DNA of 64,000 bases from Pantoea sp. GD03673 (GCF_029844725.1 NZ_JAOCKJ010000010.1:60840-124839), one strand, 5' to 3'. Positions 8,105 to 17,568 are shown, counted from the stretch's first letter. A program made the numbers and translations. The notes: generated by a model from the letters alone, not told the origin.

Positions 8105-9684
8105 ATTGATTAACTCAATGTAACTAACACAATGGTTAGGAATTGGTAGCAAAATTTGTAAAATCACTTTGTTATGGTCTTTATTTTCTCCTGGTGCACT
8201 GCCGTTTTTTTAGCCCACCTCCTTTTTTTAAGCGTAAGTAACCCTCCAATATAATTGGGTATAATAAAACTCTTCTTATAAAACTCAACACCATAAACAG
8301 GCAAAAAGGGAGGAGAAAACACCAATAACATTCATAGCAAACAGATTTCACGCCAGTGAAATACCACTTAGCTAGCAGATTAATTCAGAAACTTGAGCGT
8401 TATTGACAGTGTTATAACTTTTTCTGTAAAAAAAATACCTCGGATTTAATTGGTTTTAAATGTTGCGCTTTAGGTTTTTAAATTATCACTCAATAACAAA
8501 AAATGCAAAAAAAATTAATATTGTTAAAAGTCAAATTCATTCTGGAAGTCATGTTATCAGGTTAATCATTAGCTATTTTGACAAAAACCGCTTTGTGAAA
8601 ATAATTAAATCTCGCCATTATCACCTCGACTTTTGAATTAAAAATTGAACATTAAATAGTTTTTTATAGCAGTAAAATTACAGTAAGCAGAACAACCCTC
8701 CATGATAACGTCCGGTTGCTTTATATTTATAATTTGCTCTTGATTGTCAGACAGGCGGGAGATTTCATGCTGACAACGAAAATCAAAGGTTAACGTTTTC
8801 TGATTACCGCAGTTGAAACCGCTCTTCACTTTCGGAATTTCTTTCCTGCGTTCATTCTTTAAGAAGCTTCCTTTTTTGCGAGTTGCAGGGCGGGTAGTTT
8901 CTGACCTGGTTTACCGAACGGCATGCAGGGTTAACTCATGAGAAACAGGTTTACACCTGCTGCAATCATGCATGCGTGAGAAAGTTGCATTCTGCCTGGG
9001 CTTAAAATCAGGGTTCGCGCACGTTGATTGTTAAATATCTACTGCCAGATTGTTAAAAGCAATTCAACATTGATATGTCATTTAAGAATGTCTTTTTTTG
9101 TGAAATGAAACACATAAAAATCATTATTTCTGGTCTGGTTGATGTTTTTACTGTAAGTTTTTCGCTTCAAAAAATCCCTATAAGTTCAGGAGTGTATGAT
9201 TACCTCTGAGTGGTGCCTGATAACCTTACGCGCCCTGCGATGAAGAAATAACTGAAAAATCACAGTAAAAAACAGACATGCCATGAGCAAGAATAGGGCG
9301 AGAAGATTCTTAGGTTTTTAAACAACCAGCACGCTTAATACATCAATATTCCTTACAAGGATGCATCTGCGGGTCAGTTTAACAAGCTGGCATTACGCTC
9401 AACAGCGTGAACTTAACTTTACTGAGATAATATTTTAACAAGCAGGCCTGGTTAAATTTCATGTCCAACGGTGAGTTCTCTTTTATACCGCACGGTTAGC
9501 GCCATTTTTCGTTATGATGTTGACTATTATCTTCGGGATCCACAGAGCCTCACGTTAAAAATGGCGTCTGCACCCTCAGGCTGCCGGTAATTACGCGCTT
9601 CTTCCCCCGTAAATCTAAAATGTTAAAGGGATTTTTTAGGATGTAGCTCATTACATCTTACTGCTATAAGGAATTATCAACATT
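8105..9684. other. 1.6-kb AT-rich non-coding gap inside the export island
   Basis: No frame here has both a ribosome binding site and protein-like content. Candidates checked: 8460-8636 (+, 58 codons, no Shine-Dalgarno), 8638-8829 (-, 63 codons, GTG start, four Cys, no clear Shine-Dalgarno), a 34-codon frame from the ATG near 9106 starting MKHIKIIISG that looks like a truncated signal peptide, and several frames under 30 codons. None shows a double-glycine leader. The stretch is unusually AT-rich and may hold long regulatory regions, decayed genes or an RNA. Confidence 0.6.
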
Positions 9685-10341
9685 ATGTCACAGAGCAGAA
9701 AGCGACTTCGTGTAGGTTTGTCTGATGAAAGCCCATTCATTATTTACACTTTGCGATCAATCCTTTCAGCTGAGTTTAATGATCTGGAGATTTATACCTA
9801 TCCACCCGATACCAAAAATCTTTTACTGCGCCTGAAAGAGGACATCCCCGATATATTGATTACGGATTCTTTCTTTACTTTTGACTGCAATGACTTAAAT
9901 GGCGTAAGTAAACTTGAGGAGATCCATAAACAATCTTCTGACCTCAGGATTCTGGTTTTTACCGCGTCACGCAGTCTGAGCTTCCTGAAAAGGATGTTGC
10001 AGTTGCCAGTCAGTGCCGTCGTGAGTAAGCGTGATGAAATACACGATCTTGTCAAAGCCGTTCACTGGATTTCCGCCGCTCACTCCGGTGTTTATTACTC
10101 TGAAACGATGAAAAGCCTGGCACAGTTAGCAGCAACGCAGCCTGCTCAAAATCGTTTATCCCCCTCCGAAATGGAAGTCATCCGTTTGTTTGCAATGGGC
10201 CACAGCTTGATGGAGATAGCAAAAGTACGCAGCAGGAGCATAAGCACGGTTTCAACTCAAAAATACAATGCCATGCGCAAGCTTCATCTCAGTACCAACA
10301 CAGAATTGATCAAATATGTATTTGCACACGAACTTATCTAG
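9685..10341 (+). CDS. RcsB/LuxR-like response regulator next to the export operon
   Basis: 218 residues with AAGGA upstream of the ATG. The N-terminal receiver keeps an acidic start (VGLSDESPF) and an Asp in DILITDSFF (D61), the place of the phospho-acceptor in RcsB-like proteins. The C-terminus is a LuxR-type HTH (LSPSEMEVIRLFAMGHSLMEIAKVRSRSISTVSTQKYNAMRKL). No histidine kinase is adjacent. It ends 31 nt before the tolC-like gene on the same strand, so it is probably the first gene of the export operon and its activator; that role is inference. Confidence 0.8.
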   Translation: MSQSRKRLRVGLSDESPFIIYTLRSILSAEFNDLEIYTYPPDTKNLLLRLKEDIPDILITDSFFTFDCNDLNGVSKLEEIHKQSSDLRILVFTASRSLSFLKRMLQLPVSAVVSKRDEIHDLVKAVHWISAAHSGVYYSETMKSLAQLAATQPAQNRLSPSEMEVIRLFAMGHSLMEIAKVRSRSISTVSTQKYNAMRKLHLSTNTELIKYVFAHELI

Positions 10342-10372
10342 CTCCACGCCTGGATTACCCACGAAAAATCAT

Positions 10373-11695
10373 ATGAAAATAAAAAACGCGGTAACGTCAC
10401 TGCTGATAATGACGTGCTGGCCTTTGCCCACATCCGCAACCAATCTGCAACAGGCTGCACTGGCAGCGCTAAACTATGACACGGCTTTGCAATCCAGCAG
10501 GATGACCAGTGAAGCGGATAAACAGAAATACTGGCAGGGTATGGCAGAACTGTTGCCGACGCTGACGCTGGACGGCAACTGGGACCGTCAGGAACAGCCC
10601 GATAAAAAGTATCAGAGCGGGGTGACTAACCACAGTTACGATCTGAGTGTCCGGCAACCTTTGTTTGATCTCAGTAAATATGCGGGATGGCGCAAAGGTG
10701 TCGCGATTGCGAACACCGCAGAGGCCCAGGTCCGGCTTGCTGAAGAAAAGCTCTTAGTGGCTGTCAGTGAAGCCTACTTTACGGTGCTTTATCAGCAGGA
10801 AGTTTTACAGGCAGCAAAATCAGCCAGCCATAACTTCCGTCAGCAACAGCAGAAACTTCAAAGCGGACTGGCCAATGGTCAGAATACCCGCACCGAGCTT
10901 AATGAGGCTAAAGCCAGCTATGCCCTTGCGCAGGCGAAAGAGATTGAATCGGAAAATCAGTTATCGCTTGCTGAGGAAAATCTTCGGCGCTTGTCAGGCA
11001 TCAGCCCGGATACCGTCGAGCCTGTAAACTTCCAGTGTCTTAGCAATGCACCTTATCCCTCACTGGTCGATGCGATCAATGCGAGCCAGCAGCGCAATAC
11101 CGGGGTAAAAATCGCGATGTTGCAGAACGATCAGGCGGATGCCGATGTGCTGGCGGCGCAGGGTGCTCATATGCCTGTCGTGTCGCTTTATGCCCGGTAC
11201 GGAAAAAACTGGAGTCGCAACGATGACGATGACAACGTTCTGTATGACGCCATTTTCGGCACGACGTCGAAAACTAACAACCTCCAGTATGGCGTTAACG
11301 TCTCCGTTCCCCTTTTTGCAGGCGGCAGTCAGCTGTCGCAATCGGTTGAAGCCGCCTATCGCCACCAGGCCGCAAAATTCTCCATTAACGATGCACAGCG
11401 TAAAGCAGCCACCGATACGCGGTCTGCATGGCTTGGCCTGGTCAGTGGCAAAGCATTAATTCAGGCTCAGAAGAATACCGTCGACTCAGCCCATGAGCAG
11501 GTGGTGTCGGTGCAGTACGGTCGGGAGATGGGGTTTCGCACGGTAAACGATGAAATGGAGGCGCAGCAAAAGTACTACAGTGCGCTGAAAGACCAGGCTG
11601 AAGTCCGATTAAATTACCTCAATGCCCTGATCAATCTGGCGCAGAGCACCGGTGCGCTTTCATCCGAAATGCTGAATTTTTTTCAGTGTCATTAA
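10373..11695 (+). CDS. TolC-family outer-membrane efflux protein
   Basis: 440 residues from the ATG at 10373, where a Sec signal peptide begins (MKIKNAVTSLLIMTCWPLPTSA). The mature part has two OEP repeats: LQQAALAALNYDTALQSSRMTSEAD at the start, YDLSVRQPLFDLSKYAGWR and later YGVNVSVPLFAGGSQLSQSVEAAYR, with long helical stretches between. TolC proteins form the trimeric outer-membrane tunnel for type I secretion. It is followed at 25 nt by an HlyD-like adaptor and then an ABC exporter, so this is a dedicated tunnel. Most microcin exporters borrow the chromosomal TolC, which makes its presence here notable. Confidence 0.9.
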   Translation: MKIKNAVTSLLIMTCWPLPTSATNLQQAALAALNYDTALQSSRMTSEADKQKYWQGMAELLPTLTLDGNWDRQEQPDKKYQSGVTNHSYDLSVRQPLFDLSKYAGWRKGVAIANTAEAQVRLAEEKLLVAVSEAYFTVLYQQEVLQAAKSASHNFRQQQQKLQSGLANGQNTRTELNEAKASYALAQAKEIESENQLSLAEENLRRLSGISPDTVEPVNFQCLSNAPYPSLVDAINASQQRNTGVKIAMLQNDQADADVLAAQGAHMPVVSLYARYGKNWSRNDDDDNVLYDAIFGTTSKTNNLQYGVNVSVPLFAGGSQLSQSVEAAYRHQAAKFSINDAQRKAATDTRSAWLGLVSGKALIQAQKNTVDSAHEQVVSVQYGREMGFRTVNDEMEAQQKYYSALKDQAEVRLNYLNALINLAQSTGALSSEMLNFFQCH

Positions 11696-11720
11696 CGCCT
11701 TAATCATGAAGAACGCATAA

Positions 11721-12980
11721 ATGGAACAGTCGCTTTTCCGCCAGGAGGCACTCGATGCAGCCAACCGGGGTAACCTGGGCACCGTGGCGCTCTACTGCCC
11801 TCCCTATCGCTGGCTGGTTATTTCTGTGGTGATTTTTATTACCGCCGTCACAGCCCTCTTTTTCCTGTTTGGCAGCTACACCAAATATGAATCCTCGACC
11901 GGTGAACTGATGCCTGAAAATGGCATGTTGATCGTGCCGCCTGCTGTGAGCGCAACCGTTGTTGATATCCCGGTTAAAGAGGGACAACGGGTCAAAAAAG
12001 ATGATGTTCTTATGGTCCTGTCATCGGAAGTTTCAACACAGATGGGACAGACACGTCAGGTCATCGCTGAAAATCTGCTGAGTCAGCGGGAGCGCCTTCA
12101 GCAGGATCTTGAAACACTGACCAAATTACATGACGTCGAACGGAAAGGGTTAACCGACACCATCGCCAGTCTCAGACTCCAGAAGGAGCAGCTGAAGTTA
12201 CAGCTTACACACCGCCGTAAACAGGTGGCGTTAGCGAAGCTGCAGCTGGATAAACTCAATGCCATGCATCAGGAGGGATACGCCTCAAACCGTCAGCTGG
12301 AAGAGCAGGAGTCCACGCTGCTCGACAGTCAGGCACGTTATCAGGAGTATCAGCGTCAGCTGCTGGACACGTCGCAAAAGATTGTTCAGGCGGAGCAGCA
12401 GCTGCATGAAATGCCGCTGGATGATGAGAGGAAGCGTAACGATATCAAACGCCAGCTGGCCGAAATCCGTCAGTCGATGGCTGAAAATGAAGCGCGTCGA
12501 TCGTTCGAGCTGCGCGCACCGAAAAGCGGGTACGTCGGTATGATCATGGCTAAAAATGGTCAGATGCTCAGTGCCGGTCAGTCAGCGGTTTCCATTCTTC
12601 CCGACAATTCAAGCCTGGTTGCGCGCCTCATGGTGAAAACGCAATCCATTGGTTTTATTCAGCCAGGCCAGCGAGTTGTCCTCCGCTACAGAGCGTTCCC
12701 CTATCAAAAATTTGGTCAGCAATATGGCCGGGTGATCGACGTGTCCCGCACGGCGCTTTCTCCGCAGGAAGTCACCACGCTGACCGGCATAAATAATATT
12801 CAGGAACAACAGTATCGCGTGCTCGTATCGCTGGATAACCAGACGATAACGGCCTATGCACGGGATGAAAAGCTGAAACCAGGTATGGCGCTGGAAGCCG
12901 ACTTCATCGTCGACCAGCGTCGTCTATATGAATGGGTGCTGGAGCCGATTTTCGCGCTGGGACACAAAATTTCCATTTGA
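11721..12980 (+). CDS. HlyD/CvaA-family membrane fusion protein
   Basis: 419 residues (CvaA-type adaptors are about 413). One N-terminal membrane anchor (WLVISVVIFITAVTALFFLFGSY, residues about 31-53) is followed by a biotinyl-lipoyl-like half (VVDIPVKEGQRVKKDDVLMVL), a long coiled coil (about 100-260) and the returning half (FELRAPKSGYVGMIMAKNGQMLSAGQ). It bridges the inner-membrane ABC transporter to TolC. It lies 25 nt after the tolC-like gene and 17 nt before the ABC gene, forming a complete type I secretion operon. Confidence 0.9.
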   Translation: MEQSLFRQEALDAANRGNLGTVALYCPPYRWLVISVVIFITAVTALFFLFGSYTKYESSTGELMPENGMLIVPPAVSATVVDIPVKEGQRVKKDDVLMVLSSEVSTQMGQTRQVIAENLLSQRERLQQDLETLTKLHDVERKGLTDTIASLRLQKEQLKLQLTHRRKQVALAKLQLDKLNAMHQEGYASNRQLEEQESTLLDSQARYQEYQRQLLDTSQKIVQAEQQLHEMPLDDERKRNDIKRQLAEIRQSMAENEARRSFELRAPKSGYVGMIMAKNGQMLSAGQSAVSILPDNSSLVARLMVKTQSIGFIQPGQRVVLRYRAFPYQKFGQQYGRVIDVSRTALSPQEVTTLTGINNIQEQQYRVLVSLDNQTITAYARDEKLKPGMALEADFIVDQRRLYEWVLEPIFALGHKISI

Positions 12981-12997
12981 TTTAAAAGGTCTGTTCT

Positions 12998-15181
12998 GTG
13001 CAGTTATTAGAGAAACTTAATTTTAAATGGTTTAACCGCCTGCCGATGATTCGTCAGTCTCAGACAGCGGAATGCGGTCTGGCTTGTCTGGGGATGATTA
13101 CTAACTACTACGGCCATGAGATCGACATGATCACGCTGCGCCGTCAGTTCGCCACCTCGCTTAAGGGTGCCACGCTGGCTGCCGTTATTGCTATGGCACA
13201 GCAACTCAATATGAGTTCACGTGCGCTGCGTCTCGACATGGACGAGCTGTCTAAATTACGTATGCCCTGCATTCTTCACTGGGAACTGAATCACTTTGTC
13301 GTCCTGAAGAGAGTGCGCGGCAATAAAATGACGATTCACGATCCTGCACGCGGCGTCCGTGAACTGACATTCAAAGAGGCATCGACTGCCTTCACCGGTG
13401 TCGCGCTGGAGCTGGTGCCTTCATCCGATTTTGAAGTCAAAGAAGAAAAAGAAAGCATCTCAATGATGAAGCTGGTGGGGAGCGTAACCGGGGTGAAGTC
13501 TGCCTTTGCCCAGGTCCTCATCCTGTCGGTCGCCCTGGAATTTTTTGGCGTACTGACCCCCTTCTTCATGCAGTGGGTAATGGATATGGTGCTGGTCTCC
13601 GCCGACTACTCATTACTTACGTTGCTTGGAGTCGGTTTTATCATGATTGCGATATTCCAGACGATGGTAACCGCTTTACGATCCTGGGTGATGAGCTGGT
13701 TTTCAAGTCAACTCAGTGTGCAATGGACGGTCAACGTCTGCCATCACATGTTAAAGCTGCCGCTGGAATGGTTTGAATCCCGGCATGTGGGTGACGTTCT
13801 TTCCCGTTACGATTCGCTCAACACCATTCAGAGTACACTGACAACCCGCTTCATCAGTACCGTATTAGACGGCGTGATGTCGATTGTGACGGTTGTCATG
13901 CTCTTCATCTATAACGCACAACTTGCCTGGCTGGTCATCGGACTGTTCATTGCTTATGCGCTGCTGCGTTTTGTGGCTTACGATCCGGTCCGGCGCGCCA
14001 ATGAAGAGCAAATCATCAGTTCAGCGCGAACGCAGTCCTCACTTCTCGAAACGTTACGCGGTATTCAGGCGGTTAAAACCAATAACAAACAGGTTCCCCG
14101 TCTCGCTGCTTACATGAATTTTCTGGTGGACTCCACCAACAAAGGCATCGTCATACAGAAGCTGAATATTCTGTTTGGCTCAGCACAAGGTCTGCTCACC
14201 TCGGTAGGCCGGGTGGTATTAGTCTGGCTGGCCGCGCTCCAGGTACTGGATGGCAATTTCTCTGCGGGTATGCTTACCGCTTTTATCAGCTTTTCCGATC
14301 AGTTTCTGAGCCGGGGAGCAGGCCTGATTAACGCCATTATCGATTTCAGAATGCTGCGTATGCACGGTGAGCGCCTGGCAGATATTGTTCTGTCAGAACC
14401 CGAAGTCAGTTCAGAAACCAGTGCGGGTCTGATCAATCATGACATGCATGAAGATGCGCAGACGCCGCAGGATATCAGGCTGACACATATCCATTTCCGC
14501 TACGCTACGACCGAACCCTGGGTTGTCACGGATGCCAGCCTGGAAATCAAAGCCGGTGAGAGCCTGGCGATTGTCGGCCCTTCCGGTCAGGGAAAAACGA
14601 CGCTGGCGAAAATCATTCTGGGCCTGCTGCAGCCGGAACACGGCACAATCAGCGTGGGGGGGATGGATATTACCCAGACCGGACTTGAACATCATCGCAG
14701 CCGCATCGGCTGTGTAATGCAGGATGACATTCTGTTCTCAGGCTCCATCAGCGAGAACATCAGCTTTTTTGATAACGAACCCGATCACGCAAAAATCACC
14801 CGCGTCGCACGCCTGGCACAGATTCATGCCGACATCATGAAAATGCCGATGAACTATCAAAGTCTGGTCGGCGATATGGGGTCCTTTCTCTCGGGTGGTC
14901 AGCTGCAACGAATTCTGCTGGCGCGCGCGCTGTATCGCGAACCTCAGATTCTGGTTCTGGATGAGGCGACCAGTCATCTGGATATTTACAACGAAGCGCA
15001 AATTAATGACGCCATCCGGCAGATGAAGATCACCCGAATCATCATCGCGCACCGGCCGGAAACAATCCGCAGTGCAGATAAAATCATTCTGTTGAAAAAT
15101 GGCGTACTCAGCGAGGTCACGGCTGAGGCGCTGTTTGGTCAGTCAGAACAGCGCGATGACGCGGAGACGACACAGGAATAA
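12998..15181 (+). CDS. Peptidase-containing ABC exporter (CvaB/MchF-like, C39 bacteriocin-processing)
   Basis: 727 residues, GTG start with AAGG 9 nt upstream. Domains in order: C39 peptidase (about 15-140) with Cys26 in SQTAECGLAC, His99 in LNHFVVL and Asp115 in IHDPARG, so all catalytic residues are present; six-helix ABC transmembrane domain (about 165-440); nucleotide-binding domain with Walker A GPSGQGKTT (about 526), signature FLSGGQLQR (about 631), Walker B ILVLDEATSHLD and H-loop IIIAHRPE. Such proteins cut leader peptides after a double-glycine motif and export class II microcins/colicin V. No such precursor was found nearby. Last gene of the export operon. Confidence 0.93.
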   Translation: MQLLEKLNFKWFNRLPMIRQSQTAECGLACLGMITNYYGHEIDMITLRRQFATSLKGATLAAVIAMAQQLNMSSRALRLDMDELSKLRMPCILHWELNHFVVLKRVRGNKMTIHDPARGVRELTFKEASTAFTGVALELVPSSDFEVKEEKESISMMKLVGSVTGVKSAFAQVLILSVALEFFGVLTPFFMQWVMDMVLVSADYSLLTLLGVGFIMIAIFQTMVTALRSWVMSWFSSQLSVQWTVNVCHHMLKLPLEWFESRHVGDVLSRYDSLNTIQSTLTTRFISTVLDGVMSIVTVVMLFIYNAQLAWLVIGLFIAYALLRFVAYDPVRRANEEQIISSARTQSSLLETLRGIQAVKTNNKQVPRLAAYMNFLVDSTNKGIVIQKLNILFGSAQGLLTSVGRVVLVWLAALQVLDGNFSAGMLTAFISFSDQFLSRGAGLINAIIDFRMLRMHGERLADIVLSEPEVSSETSAGLINHDMHEDAQTPQDIRLTHIHFRYATTEPWVVTDASLEIKAGESLAIVGPSGQGKTTLAKIILGLLQPEHGTISVGGMDITQTGLEHHRSRIGCVMQDDILFSGSISENISFFDNEPDHAKITRVARLAQIHADIMKMPMNYQSLVGDMGSFLSGGQLQRILLARALYREPQILVLDEATSHLDIYNEAQINDAIRQMKITRIIIAHRPETIRSADKIILLKNGVLSEVTAEALFGQSEQRDDAETTQE

Positions 15182-15569
15182 ATCAGCAACGGCATGATCC
15201 CGTTACGGTTTCATGCCTGCTGAATCGGCTCAGTCTCGGTGTCTCTGCCGGGTAAACAGCGGCCTGCCAGAACGGCAATTCATGACTGTTGACCGTAACC
15301 GGACTTGAAATGTGACCACCTATCACAGTGGTCTCTGAATTTTTCACCTATCTCTGATTTGTCAGGCTATCACCATGACCCCATCCATAACGGACAGGGG
15401 AACGCGCGGTCCTGCCGGGCATCCTGCCTGCATTCGCACATCCGCTCTGAGCGCCGCATCAGCTTTTATAAATCTGTACCTTTCCTGACAAAATTGCCGT
15501 CGCCCCGCCGCCTGCCCTTTTCTTTCAGCACTACAATTAACCGGATGAAAACAAAATCAGAGAACGTTG
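15182..15569. other. Intergenic region between the exporter and the ROK kinase
   Basis: Contains the hairpin at 15183-15223. A 94-codon frame at 15305-15589 overlaps the kinase start, lacks a ribosome binding site and has low-complexity content, so I do not call it. No bacteriocin precursor is visible on either strand. Confidence 0.5.
15183..15223 (+). terminator. Imperfect hairpin after the ABC exporter gene
   Basis: TCAGCA(AC)GGCATGA and TCATGCCTGCTGA pair with a 2-nt bulge immediately after the stop codon; no U-run. Probable transcript end for the export operon. Confidence 0.45.
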
Positions 15570-16454
15570 ATGAAAATTGCAGCTTTTGATATCGGTGGTA
15601 CCTCTTTAAAAATGGGCGTGATTGACGATCAGGGGAATATTCTGACCAGTGACAGTGCTGATATTTCCCATAACGCACGCGATAAAATACTTGATGAGAT
15701 CCTGGCCTGGCTGGAGAAAAATCCCGGCTGCGCAGGCATCGCCGTCAGCACACCCGGTTATATTGATGCAGAAGCCGGTTATATTGCCATGGGCGGCACC
15801 ATACGTGACTTTGACCAGTTCCATCTGAGCCAGTGGCTGACAGAAAAAACGTCACTGCCTGCCACAGTTGAAAACGATGCACACTGCGCCCTGCTGGCTG
15901 AACAGTGGCTGGGGAAGGCAAAAAAGCTCAACGATTTTCTGATGTTAACTATCGGTACCGGATTAGGCGGAGCGGCCTTCTGCAACGGCGCACTGATCCG
16001 GGGTGGACGCAATCGGGCTGGCGAGTTTGGTTGCCTGCTGACATCGCGTCCCACCAGCAGCAATATTGAACGCCACACCATGAGCCAGAGCTGTACCATG
16101 ACGGCGCTGCGTGAGCATTACAGTCAGCTTATCGACAAGCCTGCCGACGATGTCAGTGGCAAAGATGTCTTTGACGCATACGACCGCAATGAAGAAACGG
16201 CACAGCAGGTAGTTAATAAGTTTTATGAGGATCTGGCGGCCTGCTTATATAACCTGTTCAGCGTATTCGATCCGCAGATGATCTTTATCGGCGGGGGAAT
16301 TACCGAGCGAGACCCCTTCCTGGATGAACTGGGCGAGCAGCTGGCTAAATATGATATTGATATCCGCATAGACGCCGCAACCTACGGTAACGACTCCGGC
16401 ATGCTGGGCGCAACCTGGAATTTCCTGCAGCGCCAGCCGGGCGGAAAGGCCTGA
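15570..16454 (+). CDS. bglK: ROK-family sugar kinase, beta-glucoside kinase-like
   Basis: 294 residues from the ATG at 15570 (MKIAAFDIGGTSLKMGVI, the phosphate-binding DxGGT loop). VENDAHCALLAEQ supplies the catalytic Asp and LTIGTGLGGAAFCNG the second phosphate loop. The Cys-rich zinc motif of glucokinase/NagC-type ROK proteins is absent (GEFGCLLTSRPTSSN instead), as in the BglK kinases of Klebsiella and Listeria that phosphorylate beta-glucosides such as cellobiose with ATP. No phospho-beta-glucosidase or transporter sits beside it, so the substrate is inferred only from sequence similarity. Confidence 0.75.
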   Translation: MKIAAFDIGGTSLKMGVIDDQGNILTSDSADISHNARDKILDEILAWLEKNPGCAGIAVSTPGYIDAEAGYIAMGGTIRDFDQFHLSQWLTEKTSLPATVENDAHCALLAEQWLGKAKKLNDFLMLTIGTGLGGAAFCNGALIRGGRNRAGEFGCLLTSRPTSSNIERHTMSQSCTMTALREHYSQLIDKPADDVSGKDVFDAYDRNEETAQQVVNKFYEDLAACLYNLFSVFDPQMIFIGGGITERDPFLDELGEQLAKYDIDIRIDAATYGNDSGMLGATWNFLQRQPGGKA

Positions 16455-16643
16455 CGGCGTATTCAGCATTTACGCTGAAATAATATGCCAGAACCGGGCC
16501 TTTCTGCAGGCGCGTCATGCTGAATTTCAGCCAGCTCGTCGGTGACAAGGCCTGTCATTTCCATCCAAGTTTACGCTCAGGGCCGCGCTGTCACAGCGTC
16601 CACGCAGTTTCTGGCACGGCGGCGTACCCAGTGAAGGGGCGGG
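16455..16643. other. Spacer between convergent bglK-like kinase and the mipA operon
   Basis: No gene. The hairpin at 16628-16664 overlaps its right edge; the rest holds no recognisable element. Confidence 0.4.
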
Positions 16644-16664
16644 CTACCCCTGCCCCGTCACTGG
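16628..16664 (-). terminator. Stem-loop at the end of the mipA-small peptide operon
   Basis: CCAGTGA and TCACTGG pair with inner GGGGC/GCCCC, an 11-nt loop and single mismatches. It contains the stop codon of the 42-residue peptide on the minus strand. No U-run, so efficiency as a terminator is uncertain. Confidence 0.4.
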
Positions 16665-16772
16665 CGCATCAAAAAGACTCAGCGCCACGACAAGCAGCGC
16701 ATAAACCAGCAGATACAACAGAATCAGCGCAGCAAGCAACGGTCGGTGGCTGTGCATCCGGTTTTTTTTCAT
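16644..16772 (-). CDS. 42-residue single-span membrane peptide downstream of mipA
   Basis: An ATG 7 nt after the mipA stop opens a 42-codon frame: basic start MKKNRMHSHR, then one strong hydrophobic helix (PLLAALILLYLLVYALLVVALSLF, about residues 11-34), then a short tail DAPVTGQG. The positive-inside pattern predicts an inner-membrane peptide with its N-terminus in the cytoplasm. The spacing implies translational coupling to mipA. I recognise no named family. Confidence rests on the clean transmembrane composition and tight position. Confidence 0.65.
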   Translation of the reverse strand: MKKNRMHSHRPLLAALILLYLLVYALLVVALSLFDAPVTGQG

Positions 16773-16779
16773 CGTGCCG

Positions 16780-17568
16780 TCAGAAGGTGTAGCTCAATGC
16801 CAGCGTGGCCGATGCGCCAGTGTGCCGGGCGACGATGGGGCTATCTGAAGCCTGTTTATCCAGCCATGTGTAATCACCGATCACGCTGGCGGCCCAGGCG
16901 GGCGTAAACTGATGGCTCCAGGTCAGGCTGGTGTCGGTGCCATAAAATCCCCCCGCAGCGTCATAGCGCTTAAATCCGCTGCGGGCATGTTGCTCGCTGT
17001 TCACGCCGTACCAGGTATTCATGTAACGCCCGTCGCCAGACAGAGCGGCCACCTGCAATGCCACCGTGTCGTCACGGGTCTGCCAGGGGATCAGGGTCAC
17101 GGACGTGCGATACTGCACGCCCTGGCTGTCACTTAAGGGCAGCGTCGCTTTGCCTTCAACCACAAACCACGGGGTGACCGACCATCCCACCGCCAGCGCG
17201 GTGTTAACCGTTGCGTCGATATTTCCCATGCCTCTGAGGCGGTCATCACCGTCGCGCCAGGCGGAATTGCGGTCAGAACGGCCCAGCCCGTAGCCCAGGG
17301 TATGCTCCAGATAAAGCCCGTTATCCGCCTGCAGGTCGTAACCTATGCCTTTCTGCGAGTCCAGAAAGAAAGCCCCGTCGCGCGCCTGAATCACCGGCAT
17401 CAGTTGCCAGTGCTGCTTATCTGCGCCGCTGTAGCGCGGCGCATTGATACCCGCAATGCCCAGCGTCAGGCTGGGGGGTGGCGTGGCACTCTCATCAGCC
17501 ATGACAGCAGCGGTACTCAATCCCAGCGAAAAACAGACCATGTGAAGCGTTATTTTTCCGGTTATCAT
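16780..17568 (-). CDS. MipA/OmpV-family outer-membrane protein
   Basis: 262 residues from the ATG at 17568, with GAGGAAAC upstream; a GTG one codon earlier is possible. A signal peptide (ITLHMVCFSLGLSTAAVMA) precedes a beta-barrel with alternating patterns and a C-terminal aromatic (LALSYTF). Family marks include SLTLGIAGINAPRYSGADKQHWQLMPVIQARDG. MipA scaffolds murein enzymes in E. coli and OmpV is a Vibrio porin-like antigen; several paralogues respond to two-component systems. It is divergent (about 130 nt) from the OmpR-type regulator and RND pump genes, which may control it. Confidence 0.85.
   Translation of the reverse strand: MITGKITLHMVCFSLGLSTAAVMADESATPPPSLTLGIAGINAPRYSGADKQHWQLMPVIQARDGAFFLDSQKGIGYDLQADNGLYLEHTLGYGLGRSDRNSAWRDGDDRLRGMGNIDATVNTALAVGWSVTPWFVVEGKATLPLSDSQGVQYRTSVTLIPWQTRDDTVALQVAALSGDGRYMNTWYGVNSEQHARSGFKRYDAAGGFYGTDTSLTWSHQFTPAWAASVIGDYTWLDKQASDSPIVARHTGASATLALSYTF

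Noticed and set aside
8460..8636. 58-codon plus-strand frame in the island gap
   Set aside because: No ribosome binding site, composition follows AT richness, no recognisable features.
8638..8829. 63-codon minus-strand frame with four Cys, considered as a bacteriocin precursor
   Set aside because: GTG start without a clear ribosome binding site and no double-glycine leader motif.
15305..15589. 94-codon frame upstream of the ROK kinase
   Set aside because: Overlaps the kinase start, has no ribosome binding site, no protein-like features.
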